A model generated the notes under the pieces. That model was not told the DNA's origin, searched no databases, and worked only from the letters and a program-made list of their open reading frames with translations. A program made the translations under genes and the position numbers. A stretch of 64,000 nucleotides of DNA from Boswellia sacra (Eukaryota; Streptophyta; Magnoliopsida; Sapindales; Burseraceae): positions 558,001 to 622,000 of the forward strand of contig SNVD02013892.1 of NCBI GenBank assembly GCA_013180625.2, in the 5' to 3' direction. Shown piece after piece: positions 19,136 through 33,134 of the stretch. The stretch's first letter is position 1. Every line of letters starts with the position of its first letter.

Positions 19136-22100
19136 TTACTGTTTGAATCTGCCAGTGGAGCCTTGAGGGTAATCTGAGGAGGTTTCAGGGGAGTATGGAT
19201 GCAGCCTAAAGGCATAGCTGGAACTAGCTCCCTCACCCGTTGAATCACCAGCGAAACTAGCCTTTGCCAACTGCCTTAACTTCTTCAGCTCACTCTTAGG
19301 CTCCATTTTTAGTCCCTTTACCTGCTTACCTTCTGCTGCTCTCTGCTGCGAAAGGGTTGTGTTCACAGGTCTTGAACCAGTCATTCGAATAACATTAGGG
19401 CCTGGTGAGCCAGGACTCGACACAGGGACTACTGTTGCAGTCATGGCAGTAAAGGGGTCAGTACTGGGTCCTCTAATATTTCTTCTTCCACATTCAGTTT
19501 CTGGACTTTGAGGAAGGACTGGAGTTAGGCATGTCACTGGTTCATAGGTACCAGGCATGACTCTTGACCAATGTTTTTTGGGTAGGAAAGGTAACACAAA
19601 GCCTTTAGCAACAAACTTCAGTCCAAGCCTGAGAGAATTCTTTTGGGACTGAGAGAGTCTGAAAATGCATTTTATTATTGCATACCACTCATTTATAACT
19701 TGAGCAACAAAAGTGAGGAAAAGTAGAGCCAGCATTAAAAATCCTAGTCTTTTTGCTTCAGTTGGATTTGAGTAATTCAATCTGATACATATACCAAAAA
19801 TACCTGCCTCACACAGCAGAGAAATACTTTCCACTGCTTGGACTCCCCTTCGGATGTATGGTTTGAGAGTAAATAAACACATGAACTGTATCAAGGTGAT
19901 TGTCAAAGCAAAAAGGCTTTGGCTTAAGTGATTTGATGAGTAAGCTCCACTTATTAACCCCATACTAATTCTTCTTAAAAGATCAAGAACAATATAGAAG
20001 GATCTAGCAAACCCCAGTAGCCTACTGGACGTAGGAATTCTGAGTTCTTCATTGCTGTCATCTGAGCTGACAGCTCTCATTCTCCCAACCCCACTTGGGT
20101 TTCTTTCAGTCCACTTAGGTATATTATTTGGATCATTCTCAGGAACAATGACGTACAATGGGGGACCTTTCCGATTCTCCAAGAGAATCCCAAAAAATGG
20201 GAACAAAGATGCAGGCAGCCCTTCCCTATAAAACCATTTGCCAATTGTAGGCCTTCCTGTGAAGAAAAACAATAGCTTTCTACACAATGGCTCTTGCCTG
20301 GCTACATGCTTAACTTCTTTATACTGTGCAAAACTACCTAAAAAGATTGCAATTAAGAGGAAAAGGCACACTGATAAAACAAGTGCTGCCGGTATGGCTA
20401 GCAATAAAGCCCCTGTTATTATTCGCCCCATAGTACCACCTGCAACAATTATATAGCCTTCAGCTCCTAAAATCAAGAACTATAAGCAATTAAAACCAAA
20501 AAAAACATCACTCTAATTTTCTCACCTCTTATTACAAATGCTGAAGACTGAGAGATACAAGGTAGCATGAGAATCAGAAGAAATAGCTCAAACCTCGGAA
20601 CTGAAAGCATCCCAAGAACTGGAGTTCCTATCCTCCATCCTAGGAAAAGCAATGTTAGAAAATGGATTACCAGTAAGCTGCCACCTCCCACGCCAAGCCA
20701 GAACAGATTCATCTCCAAGTCTTGCCACCTGTCACGAGGACAACGCATTTCAGCAATATTACTAACAGAAGCTAGGTTACCTGTATCTCTCGTTATCCCT
20801 TCAAGTTTAAAGATCAATACTTGTGCCACTAAAAGTGATTTTTTTATTCATTTTTGTCAGATGTTTAAAATTGCAGTTGATGGTAAAGCTACCCCTTATA
20901 GTTCTCCAATTTCTTGACAACATTTCTAGCAGACAGCGGCTCTCCTCTCTGCAAGACCATAAACACAACATGTAAAAGGGCCAAAAGGAAAATCTTAAAG
21001 ATAAAAAATGAACAGTATATACTAGGTACTAACCAGGAAATAAGTGAAATATTCACCAGGACTGAGAAGTAGCCCATAAGGAGTACTTTTCATGCTTACG
21101 TTGCGCCATCCATTGAGACTCCCAAACTTCGGATCAATTGCAGTTGGAAAAAGTAGTTTATGTTGTGTGTAAGATGACTTGGTCAAATTTAAGCGCATCA
21201 GATGATAAAATCCTTTATGGGAAGATCCTATGGACAGATAACTAAATTCTTTTGTGAGCTTCTCTTTAGCAAAATAAATATGGTTAGGCCAGACTGAAGC
21301 ACTATCCTTTCTCCAAGGCAGCTTCTGACGAGGTATGAGCCACCTAAGACCTTTTGTTGTCTCAGAGTATTCAATGGGTTGGTTAGCTGAGAGCCAGTCT
21401 GAGAGGACAAAAACTTGTAGGTGTCCAATCATCCCCTAAGATGAAAATTTTTAAGATGATTAAACTTTACTAAAATGATGAACAAAGAATATATAGCGAG
21501 TGAACAAAACCTGGAGTACAGAAAAAATATTTTCATTTAACTTTTGGCATCATGTGGCTTCAGAGTGCTTACATGTAGATTCTTTGAAGGGTCGGGAACA
21601 ACAAAATTGGTACTTCCAGAGTTGAGATTGCCTATTGCACCAAGATTTGAACAGGACAGAGAAAGAATAGCAGCCGTCAGGGATGTTGCTAATATTCCCG
21701 CTGTCACAAACGAGTGTAGAGCAGTTGATATTGCAGGGGTCAAATCTGTATAAACTGAGTGTTAAAAGCGTAGTATATAAAGAGTTTTTTTTTTTTTTTT
21801 ATTTGGGTCCTCTCGATCTCAATTCTCAATGAAAAATGTCCAAGAGATGTTACAGTGCTCTAAAATGAATTATTCTTACAGTGCTTCACTTCAAGCCTGT
21901 TTGATGCCAAATTTTGGTTGCCTGAAATATCATTGACTTTCTCTGCAGGGATAGCAATGGACACTACGCTCTGAGTTGAGGCCTGGATGGTCAACGAGTA
22001 TAGAGCTCTTGAAAGTTCCTTAAACCTGCAAAAATGTATTTAGGCCCTTTTGTTTAAAGTTTGCTGCAGTTCTTCAAAGTTTATGAAGAAAGCTACTACG

Positions 22101-24449
22101 AAATGATTAATTGTGATTCTATGATGTCAATAACGTAGTAATCACCATATGCACCTGCCTTGTAAGTCTCCCCCCATCCACATCTACCATGGAAGCCTCA
22201 AAGCCAAAAACTGGCTTCGTAAACTCAACTATCACCTTGATATTAGGTTCCTTTGTAATGCTTGGTGAACTGGTACTTAGTCCCACCCCAGGCTTGGTAG
22301 AATCTTAGAAGAAAATTCACCATTTAGACCCATGGTAAGCTATAAAAATAATTACCCGAACTACTCTGGAGAGCACAAACGGGAAGAACCTACCATAGAG
22401 AAATGTAAGCAAAGGAACAGGTGAGACAGGAGTGCCTGTTATGCCAGTAAGAAAACTTGCTTGTAGTTCAACCGTGATTATTTCTGTCTTTGGTATATTT
22501 TTGAGCTGCAAAATGCAAAGTAGTGGTCACCTTAAACTGAATTTCACCCTTAGGAAGCAGTGACATCCTTCAGAGAAATTGGATAGAAATATTTAACAAA
22601 ATTGAATATGGCTGCTTACTTTGAAAACAAATCTGCGGTTCATACGGGATTTACTCTGAATAGCTATTAAGTTACCGGAATTCAAATGAACTGCATTTAG
22701 GATCTGCTCTGTTGAATTCATAATGGGAATGCTGAAGTCCAAGAAAATTTCCAAGTCCTCTATTTTATTAGTTGCAAGGACTGTTCTAGGGACCCCTTTG
22801 ATCTCCAACTCATAGGCTGGCAGGGACGTCCACAGATCAACCACCACCGGTCTTCTATCTAAGACAATCATTCAAGTATGAATAATAGACAATCAAAACG
22901 ACATATGATCAATACATGATTCAGTATTCTCAATGAACTAAAATGGAGTCTAATTCCTTACCAAAGCGAATTACTATAGTGGAGCCATTTGTCCTCGTAA
23001 AACCATTTCCAGCTTTATCTGTACAGAAGTTATCTGCCATTCTAATTACCACACGACCATATATACTATCTGAGGAAAGGATTATATCAAGGGTGTATCT
23101 GATGTTAGGTTTGATTATGTGGAGTGAAGATGCATCTACATTTGCTGGACCGTTTATAATGACCTGCAGAGAAGAATAAGATTTAAAGTAAATGTAATCT
23201 TCAAAAGGAATAACAAGAATTTTTCTTACAGTTGACAAATTTCACAAACTCATTCACATAACAGAGATATTCTTGAGATTCTATTAAAAGCTTTCAGCCA
23301 GAAGGTTACTTACATCACAGTTTGATGTATTCACACATTTGAAGCCACCCTTTCCAGTGCAAGTTTCACTGAATTTAATGTCAATTGTTATCTTTTCAGC
23401 ATTAGTGTAATTCTGTTTGCTTAAAATTGTTGCAGTTGGAGGAATTGTATCTGTCCAAAATAAATAAATAATGAAACCCACAAGAAGAAAAAATCCTAAC
23501 ATAAGAATGTAGGGTAGAATCCAGGCCCTTCTTGCAAGACCATGAAATTATCTAACTGCCTGCCAAATTGATAATTACTCATTGAAGCATAACTGTTGTC
23601 TTATGGAAGCAGAGAAAAAGCTTAGTAATCTGATTGATACTTTCCAACTGCTGAGAAATAAACGGAAAAGTGGAACAGATTTACTTACCAATGAACCATG
23701 AATGAGCTGATGAGTTTCTCTCCCCACTGACGGTTGTGACATTAAGAAGAAATTTGTGTGCACGATTTACCGTCAGGTTTTTGAACACGATAGCATCAGG
23801 AGGACAGACTTTCAAGATTTGGCCATCAAGCTGTACATTACATGTTACATATCTTAAAATCACTTGCAGACATCAATAAGTTCATGTAGTCTTCTAGCTG
23901 TGCCATTAATAGCAAATAACAGCTGATAAGGTAAATTCAGGTTTGCAACTGATTACAACTACATATTCCTACCACTGCTAGGTTAGTAGCTGAGGGACCT
24001 CATTGAGGACAGCCGATTAATTGCAGGAAAAAAGGACTCATCTATCCAGGCACAAACGCAGTGCAGTAAGAAGAATGCGAGGCACAAGAGTACAGATATC
24101 TTCCTTAGTTTTTAGCCAAAACATTTATATGTCAAATTAAGTGCAGATTAACATTCTCATGCAATGTTAAGTCTACATAATGGGAAGGCTTAAGATCACA
24201 AACAAACTATCAAACTACCCAAATAATTAATGATACCTCACAATGAGTAGAACAGCCATGGTTATTACAAGCATCAGAGCCGTCTAGCCTCTTAACAGAG
24301 TAATGAAAAACAGCAGTAGAGAACCTTGACCATTTCGAAGGAGCTCGATCGAAATAAAGTAAAATAGTTGAACCAGCTGAGTTTATTACACCTACTACCA
24401 TCAACATTACAAGAGAAAGACCTAGTTTAAGACACTTTAGCAAACCCAT
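19136..24449 (-). CDS. Large membrane protein with signal peptide, extracellular Ig-like repeats and C-terminal multi-pass region (13 exons)
   Basis: Exons on the minus strand: 24449-24237, 23830-23689, 23450-23314, 23163-22962, 22858-22620, 22505-22394, 22303-22159, 22025-21880, 21745-21573, 21435-21034, 20948-20893, 20728-20526, 20466-19136. They total 3501 nt (1166 residues), with phases closing at every junction. An N-terminal signal peptide (to about residue 25) is followed by ~500 residues of beta-rich, N-glycosylation-rich sequence. This part includes a D-T-I-P-P-T-A motif and F-T-K-P-V-F-G-F segments like bacterial-type Ig-like repeats. About six hydrophobic helices follow, then a Ser/Pro-rich cytosolic tail. 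All junctions are GT-AG except intron 7, which reads best as GC-AG. I recognise a conserved plant family but no established function. Exon boundaries are hand-derived. Confidence 0.82.
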
Positions 24450-25770
24450 TTCAGGACCTGCTATGTACTTGACATTTTAGCGAATAAACCAGGAAGATGG
24501 ACTTTGATTGCTGGTGACCACAAGAAGTAGCTGAGACTTGAGATTGTTTGCTCTTTCGTGGCTTTAGGTCTAGTAACTGTGAAAAGGTGGAGCAACCACC
24601 ACAACTGTTATTGTCAGTCTCATAACTGCTTGTTTAAAGAGGTTCACATTCTTCATTAACTACCATGGCCAACTCAAACAAATGAATCATATATGTTGTG
24701 CTGTTTTTCTTGTTTTTCCTTTACTTGGCTGTATTAGATTTTCACCCCAAGTGCTTCTTTTTCAACACTGCATTAATATCTCATAAGCAAATCCGCATAA
24801 ACCTCTGAGATCACTTCATATCTGTTTTCTGTTTTGCGGTTATAAAAATGGTTCAAAAAAACATACTAAAAGATATTAATACAGAAACTTTTTCTTAAAA
24901 CAAACCATGAAGCACATTCTTGAATCTTAATCTTGAATATACAAGACAAAAATTCTATTGATGTATTCGTTTCACGGAACGCTACTTATGGATTCCAGTC
25001 AGATTGACTACAGCACCCATTGCAACGCAATGGTGGCACCAAATGCAAGTAATCATTAAAGGCCGAAAGCGATTAAATTGAAGGGAAAGATGGTTGACAA
25101 ATGCTGTCCTTTTAATTTAATAATTTCTTCATTTATTAATATGACTTTGAATTGCTAAATCCCTGACGATACACTGTTTTTGCAGTCCTCGAAATTTATT
25201 GCTTACCCTTAAATACCAAGGAAATGCCAAAACTGGAGAGCAGAAGATGACAACTGTCCAAATGTCCTACGTTTTACCAAGCTATTAAATCAAAATTTGT
25301 GATGGACCAAACTAGGTGGTCCTTCATAAAAGTTCAAGGATCAACGTTTCCAAGTTAATGTAAAATGAATTAATTAATGCATTTCCATTGTCAAGTTTAA
25401 CTCAGGCTCTAATGTACACGTCTGCAGTCTTCTTGTTCAGTACAGGTTCTGGAAGAATAGAATGTATTCAATCTCTTAATCACCATCGACATTTAGAAAA
25501 TACCAAGAACTCCAAAATTAACACTATAAGAGCCATTTCCTTGGCCTTAAAACCAAATTGCGCAGATAGAACAAAGAGTTGAGAGCAGGCACAGGGGAAT
25601 TACTTAACTCATTCACCAACAAAAATATTTAGTATTTACGATACTCTCGCTGTAACATTTCTGGACCAGACATTTACAGTCACGGTAATACTTCGACCCA
25701 AAATGAAATGTCATTGTGATTGGAACTATAATTCTGTACAGGGTTATGTTACTATGAATGATTTGACTTT
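24450..25770. other. Intergenic: upstream of the membrane protein gene, downstream of the YrdC gene
   Basis: Both neighbours are on the minus strand. The part near 24,450-24,650 is probably the 5' UTR and promoter. No other coding or RNA gene is supported. Confidence 0.55.
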
Positions 25771-28700
25771 CTAGGTGGCAGAAGGGATTAGATCTTCAAT
25801 TGTAGTCGAGTCATTAGCATCTTCCTCTTCCATCCAGTGTAATTTAGGCCCCTGAAAACCATAAAATCATGAGATGTCTGGTCATACAGAAAAATTGAAA
25901 GTCTTTCAATTTTTGCTGGAAATATGTTGAGCTACGGTTGGAGGAAAAAACGAGGGCGTTACTCATGAGTGCACTCCCACTATATTCTTATTCTTTTAAA
26001 AGAAATCAATAAAGCTAAATCACATCACATGAAGATAACTTATTGTACCTTTCCTTGCCGTATGATTTTTGGAGAAGCACCTGTCATGTCAACTACAGTT
26101 GAAGGTTCAGCCACTCTAACACCACCATCAACAACAAAATCAAGTCCCTAAAATATGAATTGGAAAAAAAAAAAAAAAATCACCTAAAGGATTCAGGATG
26201 AACCATAATTACACTTTCAAAATTCACAGAAAGCTTCATATGAATAAAAACATTAAGCCAAAATAAAGAATTTAAATTAAATTGCATAATCATGTGATTC
26301 ACAGTCAATACCATTTGAAACTTGTTTGCATCAAATTGAAAGCAAAGCTAGCAAATGACCTTAACAAAACAGTTTTTAGTAAGTAGTAACCGTACCTCTG
26401 GTCCATATATATCAGCTATCACTACTGGATCTATCATCCAGTCATTCTCCTTCGGCCACTTGACACTGTGACAAGGAACACAGATTCAGTTTAAGATCCT
26501 AATGATATCTGAGACATAGAAGAAACAGATAAAATCTATAAACTTGCTTAATCATCAATCACCAAAAAAAAAAAAAAAAGTCACTTCAGGTTTATCAGCA
26601 TCAAAAGCAAAAAATAGAAGAGATTACAAAAAGCGAAAACAAGAAAACTAAACCTGTTTTTCACATTTCTTATCATACTAACTCACAAGTATAATAGATA
26701 AAGCAAAACAACCTTGTGGATATTAATGGGGCATCCATCTTTTCCAGTATAGCTTGGCATATGGCATCATCAGGAATACGGACACCCACATTTTTTCTCC
26801 AAGAATATTTGGCTGTTGTAGTACCGTATCTTATACATTGTTTAGGCAATTCTTTGCTGGCAGTTAAAATGAAAGTGTACTGTTCCATAGACACATTGTC
26901 AGGACAAATTATCCATTTTAAACAGTAGAGGAACCTAATTTCACCATAGACAAGTAAGACAAATGCAATTCAGGAAATCAGCACAAGAAATATGATGGCA
27001 GAAGATGCAAAGGAAACAAGCCCAATGATCGGACCATGTTTCACGCAGGGACTCTACCATGCCAAAAATTTTCAAGATGGCTGTAAAATTCTTTGGAAGC
27101 TTTTCATAGGAAATTCGCAATAAAGACTATCTGTCAGGGGAAATTTTTTTTTTGGAAAGGTCGTAAAGATATTGAAGGACATGCTCTGAAAAGCCATTTT
27201 ATGGCAGTCAGATCCAGCATCTCTCATATCATCTACAATTACAGTGAAGAGCCAGTATAAAGGCTCTTGAACACCAGCAATAGGTCCTGATATTTAGCCC
27301 GCTAGCAATCATAATAAGATGTAGAAATACTTACAGGTCCAGGTAAGCAGTGTTTGACAGCTCGAAATATGTTTGCATGTCCTTGGCCATCACCACAAGG
27401 GAACCCAGTTGTATATATATCTATATCTCTGAGAGAGCGGCATAAGATACTAAGAGGCTGCATGATCAAGAAGAGAGATCTAAGTTGCATACAACAAGAT
27501 CCATGATAAAAACATGGATGATAAATGTACTAATATCAACAACTACTATATTTTCTGCCTCTAGCAACCAAAAGAAGCAGATTCACTAATTTCCAAACAC
27601 GTTATATAGGGAACAGAGCTTTAAATCACACTAAAGTGGTAACCGATGAGCGCAATATTCCTTGCCTTAGAGGGTTCTATATTCTTTATCCTGCGATACG
27701 AAAAAATAAACATACATTGTCACAAAGAGGTCCAAAACAGAATATGTGAACGTAGTCAGGGTAAAGAACACATCTACCTGCGAAGACGTTCAATGGCTGA
27801 GTGGCTTTTCAAATGACAAACTATCGCATACCTAAGCAAAAAGCAAGCATTAACAACCCTTAAATATGAGACAAAAATCAAAGATTATCAGAATTTGAAC
27901 ACTTTGATAATATTAAATTAATAAACAATGACACGAATTCTTCTGATATTTTATTAATCACAAATTAAAGTCGCTAGTCAATTTACCTATTTTAATAATA
28001 CAAAGAGTTCAGTCACAGGGACAATGAATGAAATAAAATAAGAAATTTAAACTTCAAATTTCAAGCTTTCAGATACCAGAACAGTGCATGTCAATTTAGT
28101 AACTTTCTTCTTCTTTTCTTCCAATATAAAAACTAAGCAAGACACATTCTCAATACTCTAATCTCTTCCTTCTTCGCACTCACCTTATGGATTCTAGGTG
28201 AATCCCTTTGACCTGACCAATGCTTCTGCCACTTTCTGTAATTTGATTAATTTACTTTTTCAGCTTTTTTAAGCTCAGAATTATGGAAGAAAAAGAAACC
28301 TATTGGAAATTGGTGGGAATACCAAGTGGCACAAATGGTGATGAAATCATAACAAAAATATTGATTATTTAGGACTTTACATCCAAAACGAAAATCTTAA
28401 GTCTTTAAGAGACGAAAAAGCTGCTGTAGAGATCAGAGAAATCCTCTTTAAGGACAAAATTAGTACATAATTGCGTAAAAAAAAAAAATGCACACTTGAA
28501 ATTAAGGCATGTCATTCAACAAAGGCAACCACACATTTGAAGATACAAAGCATTCAGATAATTGGAGAAGCCTCAAAGTATTATAGAGAGAAAAGTGGTG
28601 TCATACACAGTGTCAGTAGGAATGACTCCCACAGCTCCCTCTTTCAAAAGTTCAACAACAGGTTCCAATTTCCAACTGTCTGCCCCTGACGGATCAACTT

Positions 28701-29911
28701 CAACATACAACAATCCATCCTCCTAATATGTAAATCAAATAAGATCATTTAAACAAACAACCAACAGAATGCGACCCTAACATTAAATTAATCATAACCC
28801 ACAGAAAACCTTCAAATTCAATCATACGGGAAGCACTATGGTATCAGCTCAATATTGTTGCTAGACCAATGACATTGTGAAAATTGAATTTGATTTCATT
28901 ACCAATTTGACGTTGAATGTTACGTACATGACATTCATGTACGCCATGGATGTAATGTTTATTTTAAGACTCATTTCTTGCAGTGAGACTCGCGCTATGC
29001 ACTTTTAGCATTCCCCAAACAAATATTGAAGGGAATTGCTACGGTAATCGGATATTACTCAAAAACAAAATTTAGCCATCCAACATCATCATGCAACATA
29101 CTATAAGAAATGTTTATCAACCGAATTGGTTAAAAAAAATAAATGGTATGACAGTAACAAGAACACTATAAATGTTGACCATTATAAATATAGGGTTAAG
29201 CAAAGTTCCCCACACTTAAGTATTGAAGATTATTGGAAGCTAAAAAATTATTCTAAACGACACTGTCTCAGTACACCCGAAATGTACACTCATGCAACCA
29301 AAAAGTGGCGGATTATTGTTAACAAGTTAAGTTCATTTCATAAGAATTAAAAATAAATAAATAAATAAAATGATATTTTAAGTTTGTCCGTTTCTTTCTT
29401 ATCAAAAGCAAACAATTGAGGGACATTTGAGCGCATCGCCATGGTACCGAACAAGTAAAGTTACCGGTCCGGGAATCACCATTAACTTACTGTAAACTTT
29501 ACAAGATTCTGTCATCAACGATAATTACCGGACCGGTATCCGCCCATTCGAATAACTGAAATCAGGTGTACAAATACAATGAGCCTAGCCAGAGTTAATG
29601 GGTAGCGAGCATGAGCGCGCAGATAAATGGGTTATTAAAAACGAAAGAAGTTATAAATACTTTCTGAAAGCGAAAAAGGAGGCGGAGACGGAGCAGACCT
29701 TGGTGTAGTGAGGAGCGGAGTATTTTAGACGCTTAGGACTTCTCTTGACAGCCATGGCCGGGACACGAAGTCGGGTGGGCTTGGGAGCGTCGAAGGAGAC
29801 ACGGCTTGGAAATGGAGCGACGCGGCCTGTTGCTGTTATCGTTCTCGTCGCCACTGAGTGTGAGCGTAACAAGAACGTCGTGTTGCGACCGTACACCTGC
29901 GTTTCCACCAT
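25771..29911 (-). CDS. YrdC/Sua5-domain protein, threonylcarbamoyl-AMP synthase family (9 exons)
   Basis: Exons: 29911-29699, 28722-28607, 27831-27778, 27690-27666, 27457-27335, 26879-26713, 26465-26396, 26147-26049, 25851-25771 (948 nt, 315 residues). The N-terminal ~65 residues are Arg/Ser/Thr-rich and poor in acids, like a plastid or mitochondrial transit peptide. The YrdC fold follows with the P-T-D-T-V-Y motif (split across exons 2 and 3) and the K-P-L-S-I-L motif. YrdC/Sua5 proteins make threonylcarbamoyl-AMP for the t6A base of tRNA; activity here is inferred from family. Exon 4 is a 25-bp microexon. The intron after it has a GC donor (AAG/GCAAGG), required by frame and motif continuity. 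Older annotations call this family DHBP synthase RibB-like. The Arabidopsis counterpart is probably At3g01920 (from memory). Confidence 0.88.
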
Positions 29912-30926
29912 CTTCTTCCTGACGCTTCAGCTTAACCGCTTCCAACTTTTTCTGAGAGGAAGAGCGTCCCTGCAACTTTCCGTATCAAACTAGAAATGTT
30001 TTTTCAGCTCTCTTTTTGTCTTTTAGTTTACACTAAGTCAAACGACGTCGTTATCTTACCATCGCTTGGTAAAGGTTGATTCGTATAAATTCCGGTCAAG
30101 TCGAATGTTTTCCTTATTGGTAATGGATTTTTTACCTTCAATTATTTAAAATTATAATTTATCATCGCAAATTTATAACCCATATTAACCAAAATTTGCA
30201 CAAAATTGTATCACATATCTTCCTTTTTTAACTTGTATATGAAATATTATACCAGCTCACCTCATTCAGTTCACCTCAGTTTTCAAAATCAATCAATAAA
30301 ATTCGTATGACCTAAGGGGCTGCAACCTGTTTGGACCCCATACGTATCTTAAAATATTTTAAGAAAATATCAACGTTCAGCCAACTCAAACTCAAATCAC
30401 TTGTTTAATGGTTATAATATTTCAATTAAACTATAATACCATCGGCTACATGACACTCGTGCATGCAATAAACTAATTTTGCAAAATCAAATACATCACA
30501 TGCCAACATGAGCAGCAATATACATATGTACATAAATTTTCCAACTTAGATTATTTCAATCTCACTCTTTCAAACCATAACAAGCACAAAAACCGCGACC
30601 AGTGCGCCACCAAAACCATTTTCATCATGAATAATTAAAAGGGTTATGCACTCCATGCGCTGCTCAAGCTACCCAAATAGTGGTTTTAAAACTTAGGCTG
30701 AGATAACAAACCATCCACAAGATAAATACTTCAAAAAATATCAAAATAAAATTCAATAACTTTCGTATGGAAGATGAAACTTATTTATGGATTAACACTA
30801 GAAAATCATTACTAAGGTCAAAATCAATAACTAAAGGAACAATACATGGCATGAGATTCTAAATTCTCCAAAATCAGCTCAAAAGCCTTTATAAAATGTT
30901 GAATCTCCAATATGAATGCTCTTCAC
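29912..30926. other. Intergenic between the YrdC gene and TOM20
   Basis: This is the promoter side of the YrdC gene and the 3' side of TOM20, both minus strand. AT-rich beyond about 30,100. No additional gene seen. Confidence 0.55.
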
Positions 30927-33134
30927 TTATCTTGGCGGAGGGGGAGGAGGGGGAGGCATGTGGGATTTTGCAAAACCCACCCAGGCCACAAGGCCAACAG
31001 CTAGTATTACCCATCCAAATATGTCATATTTCAGATCACTGCTTTTCTTCTTCTTTGCAGTCTGAAAAAGGGAGAGAGAGTAATTAGCTGAAGAAAAAGA
31101 ATGGTTAACTGATAGACAAAACTGAGACAGAGTTAAACCTAATCATACAATCTTCGTACACAAGAAAACAAATATTCTAAAATGCGATGTCGGTCATTGT
31201 GCTCATGCCTTAACATCACCATGAGTCAAAGCCTGTAGGTACGCTAAACCATGCAATTTACTTAGAATAATGATGATGCTAATAGATGCATAATATTTCT
31301 TCTCTAAAATAATTATGTCTGCAACCTATCAATTATTGGAGGCGTGAACAGAAATGCAGGCCAACAGAGAATCAAGACCAGAAAGCATCTAACACTCCTT
31401 TTCCTCCAAACCACTCAAGTAACCATTGTTATTGAACTATTTATCATTAAATGTACACAATATAGAGCTTAAACGGCTAACACAGACAAGAAGTAATGAA
31501 GCATTATAAATAGAAGAAAATACCATACTGGAAGTACTGCACTGCAAACACAAGTTAAGTCATCACCTTTGTGCCTGAAGAAGTAGAAGAAGGTCCAGCA
31601 CTTGCACCCATAGCTTGTTGAGCTAAACCACCGTGCTTATGGATCTCCATGTGTAACTCTGGAGCCTAACAAATCAATTGAAATACTACATAAATTCAAT
31701 ATAAAGAAACTCACTCCAAAAAGACAAAGTACAGTTGAGGTCAGGTAAAGAAAAAGAAACTTAGCAAAAGCCAATACTGTAAACAGTTCACTTCTACTTA
31801 TACCTACAATGTCTCATCCGAAAACAAGAAAGCCCTGACTATACCATCCATAGCAATAAATCATCAGAGAATTGACATACATCAAGAATTTTTAGACATC
31901 CAATCTTATAACTGTCCAAATCTATTGGAACTCAGATAACTTTAAAAGGGCGAAGCAACCAACATAAGTGATCAAGTTCTTAACACTTAGGAGAGCCCAC
32001 ATACTTCTATCTAATTTTAGACATGCTTTTTATGTCGTCACTCAGGAGGCCTCCAACAAGACAAGCATTAAAAGTTAATTTATTTTCATCTTCAGCTAGA
32101 AACTAAAATTTTGCAACTCAAAGAAGAAATTACATCTCCATTGCTACTACAGCAGTTGGTGCGCATAAAACATAATTGCATAATATGAAATTATGTTAGG
32201 CCCATAACTTGACACTTCTTAGGCTTGTTAACGAACTTTGATATGTAAGGATTTAAACAACAATCCAATCCGCATAAACGATAAATATAAATTTTTCTGA
32301 AGATTGTAACCAATAAAAGTAACTGATAGAGAAGTACCTTTGCAGACACTTCAAGAGACTTCTGATAAAGTTCATTCGAGGGATCCTACAGAAACAAGAT
32401 ATTGTTCAATCACACATTAAGAGCTTCTACATTTCAACACCAACCCCCAAAAAAAATTAATTAATATAAAAATAACAATAATAATTATAAAATAATAATA
32501 CCTCATCAACTGCTTGCTGAAAGTACTGAGTTGCCTTGCTAAAATAGTCCTTAGCCTCCTCCAAATCAGGAGTCAAAAACGCAAGAGAAGTGTGAGCATT
32601 TCCCAGGCACCACAAAGAATCATGTCTGTTGGGGGCAACCATCAATGCCTCCTCCAACTTTGAAATCGCATCTGTTACATTCGTAAATTATAATTACAAA
32701 CCAACAATTTCACACTCAAAAGTAACCACTTCTGACTTAGCCCATCAAATACAGTTATTATACTTGTACATACAATAAACTTAATGCTAATAATAATAAT
32801 AATAATAATAATAATATATTAAATCAATTTAACCAAACACGTCTTACCTAAAATCATTTTTTTTGAATCTGGAATATTTTGAAACTGAGACAACTCTAGC
32901 AGAGCGCCACCCCATTTGGTTAAATTCTGCAACCAAATAGAACCAGATTAAATAATTTAAAATGCAAATAAAAATCGCTAAATAGAAACAGAGTTATAAA
33001 TAAAAAATTAAAAAAAAAAAGTGAAGGGGGAGACGAACATCGGCATCGAGAGGGTCCTTGGCGTAGGTAGCTTCGGCGGTTTTGCGAGCGTGCTCGAAGA
33101 TCAGCAATCTATCAAAGTCGCTTTGCATATCCAT
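30927..33134 (-). CDS. TOM20: Mitochondrial import receptor subunit TOM20 (plant type, 6 exons)
   Basis: Exons: 33134-33039, 32926-32848, 32671-32502, 32385-32338, 31665-31567, 31061-30927 (627 nt, 208 residues). The cytosolic part contains the plant TOM20 tetratricopeptide-like region (about residues 1-140). The single membrane helix is C-terminal (about 176-195, [10 protein letters not shown]), followed by a short Pro-rich tail of seven prolines. A C-terminal anchor is the plant arrangement, reversed relative to animal and fungal Tom20. It binds mitochondrial presequences as part of the TOM complex in the outer membrane. Length and ends match the family. The start is the first of two close ATGs (33134 and two codons later). 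Confidence 0.95.

Noticed and set aside
20729..20828. Extension of membrane-protein exon 12 up to 20828
   Set aside because: It is open in frame locally, but joining it to exon 11 gives a stop. The acceptor at 20729 (GACAG/GTGGC) restores phase.
29126..29350. 74-codon frame in the first intron of the YrdC gene
   Set aside because: AT-rich intronic sequence with no homology visible and no splice support.
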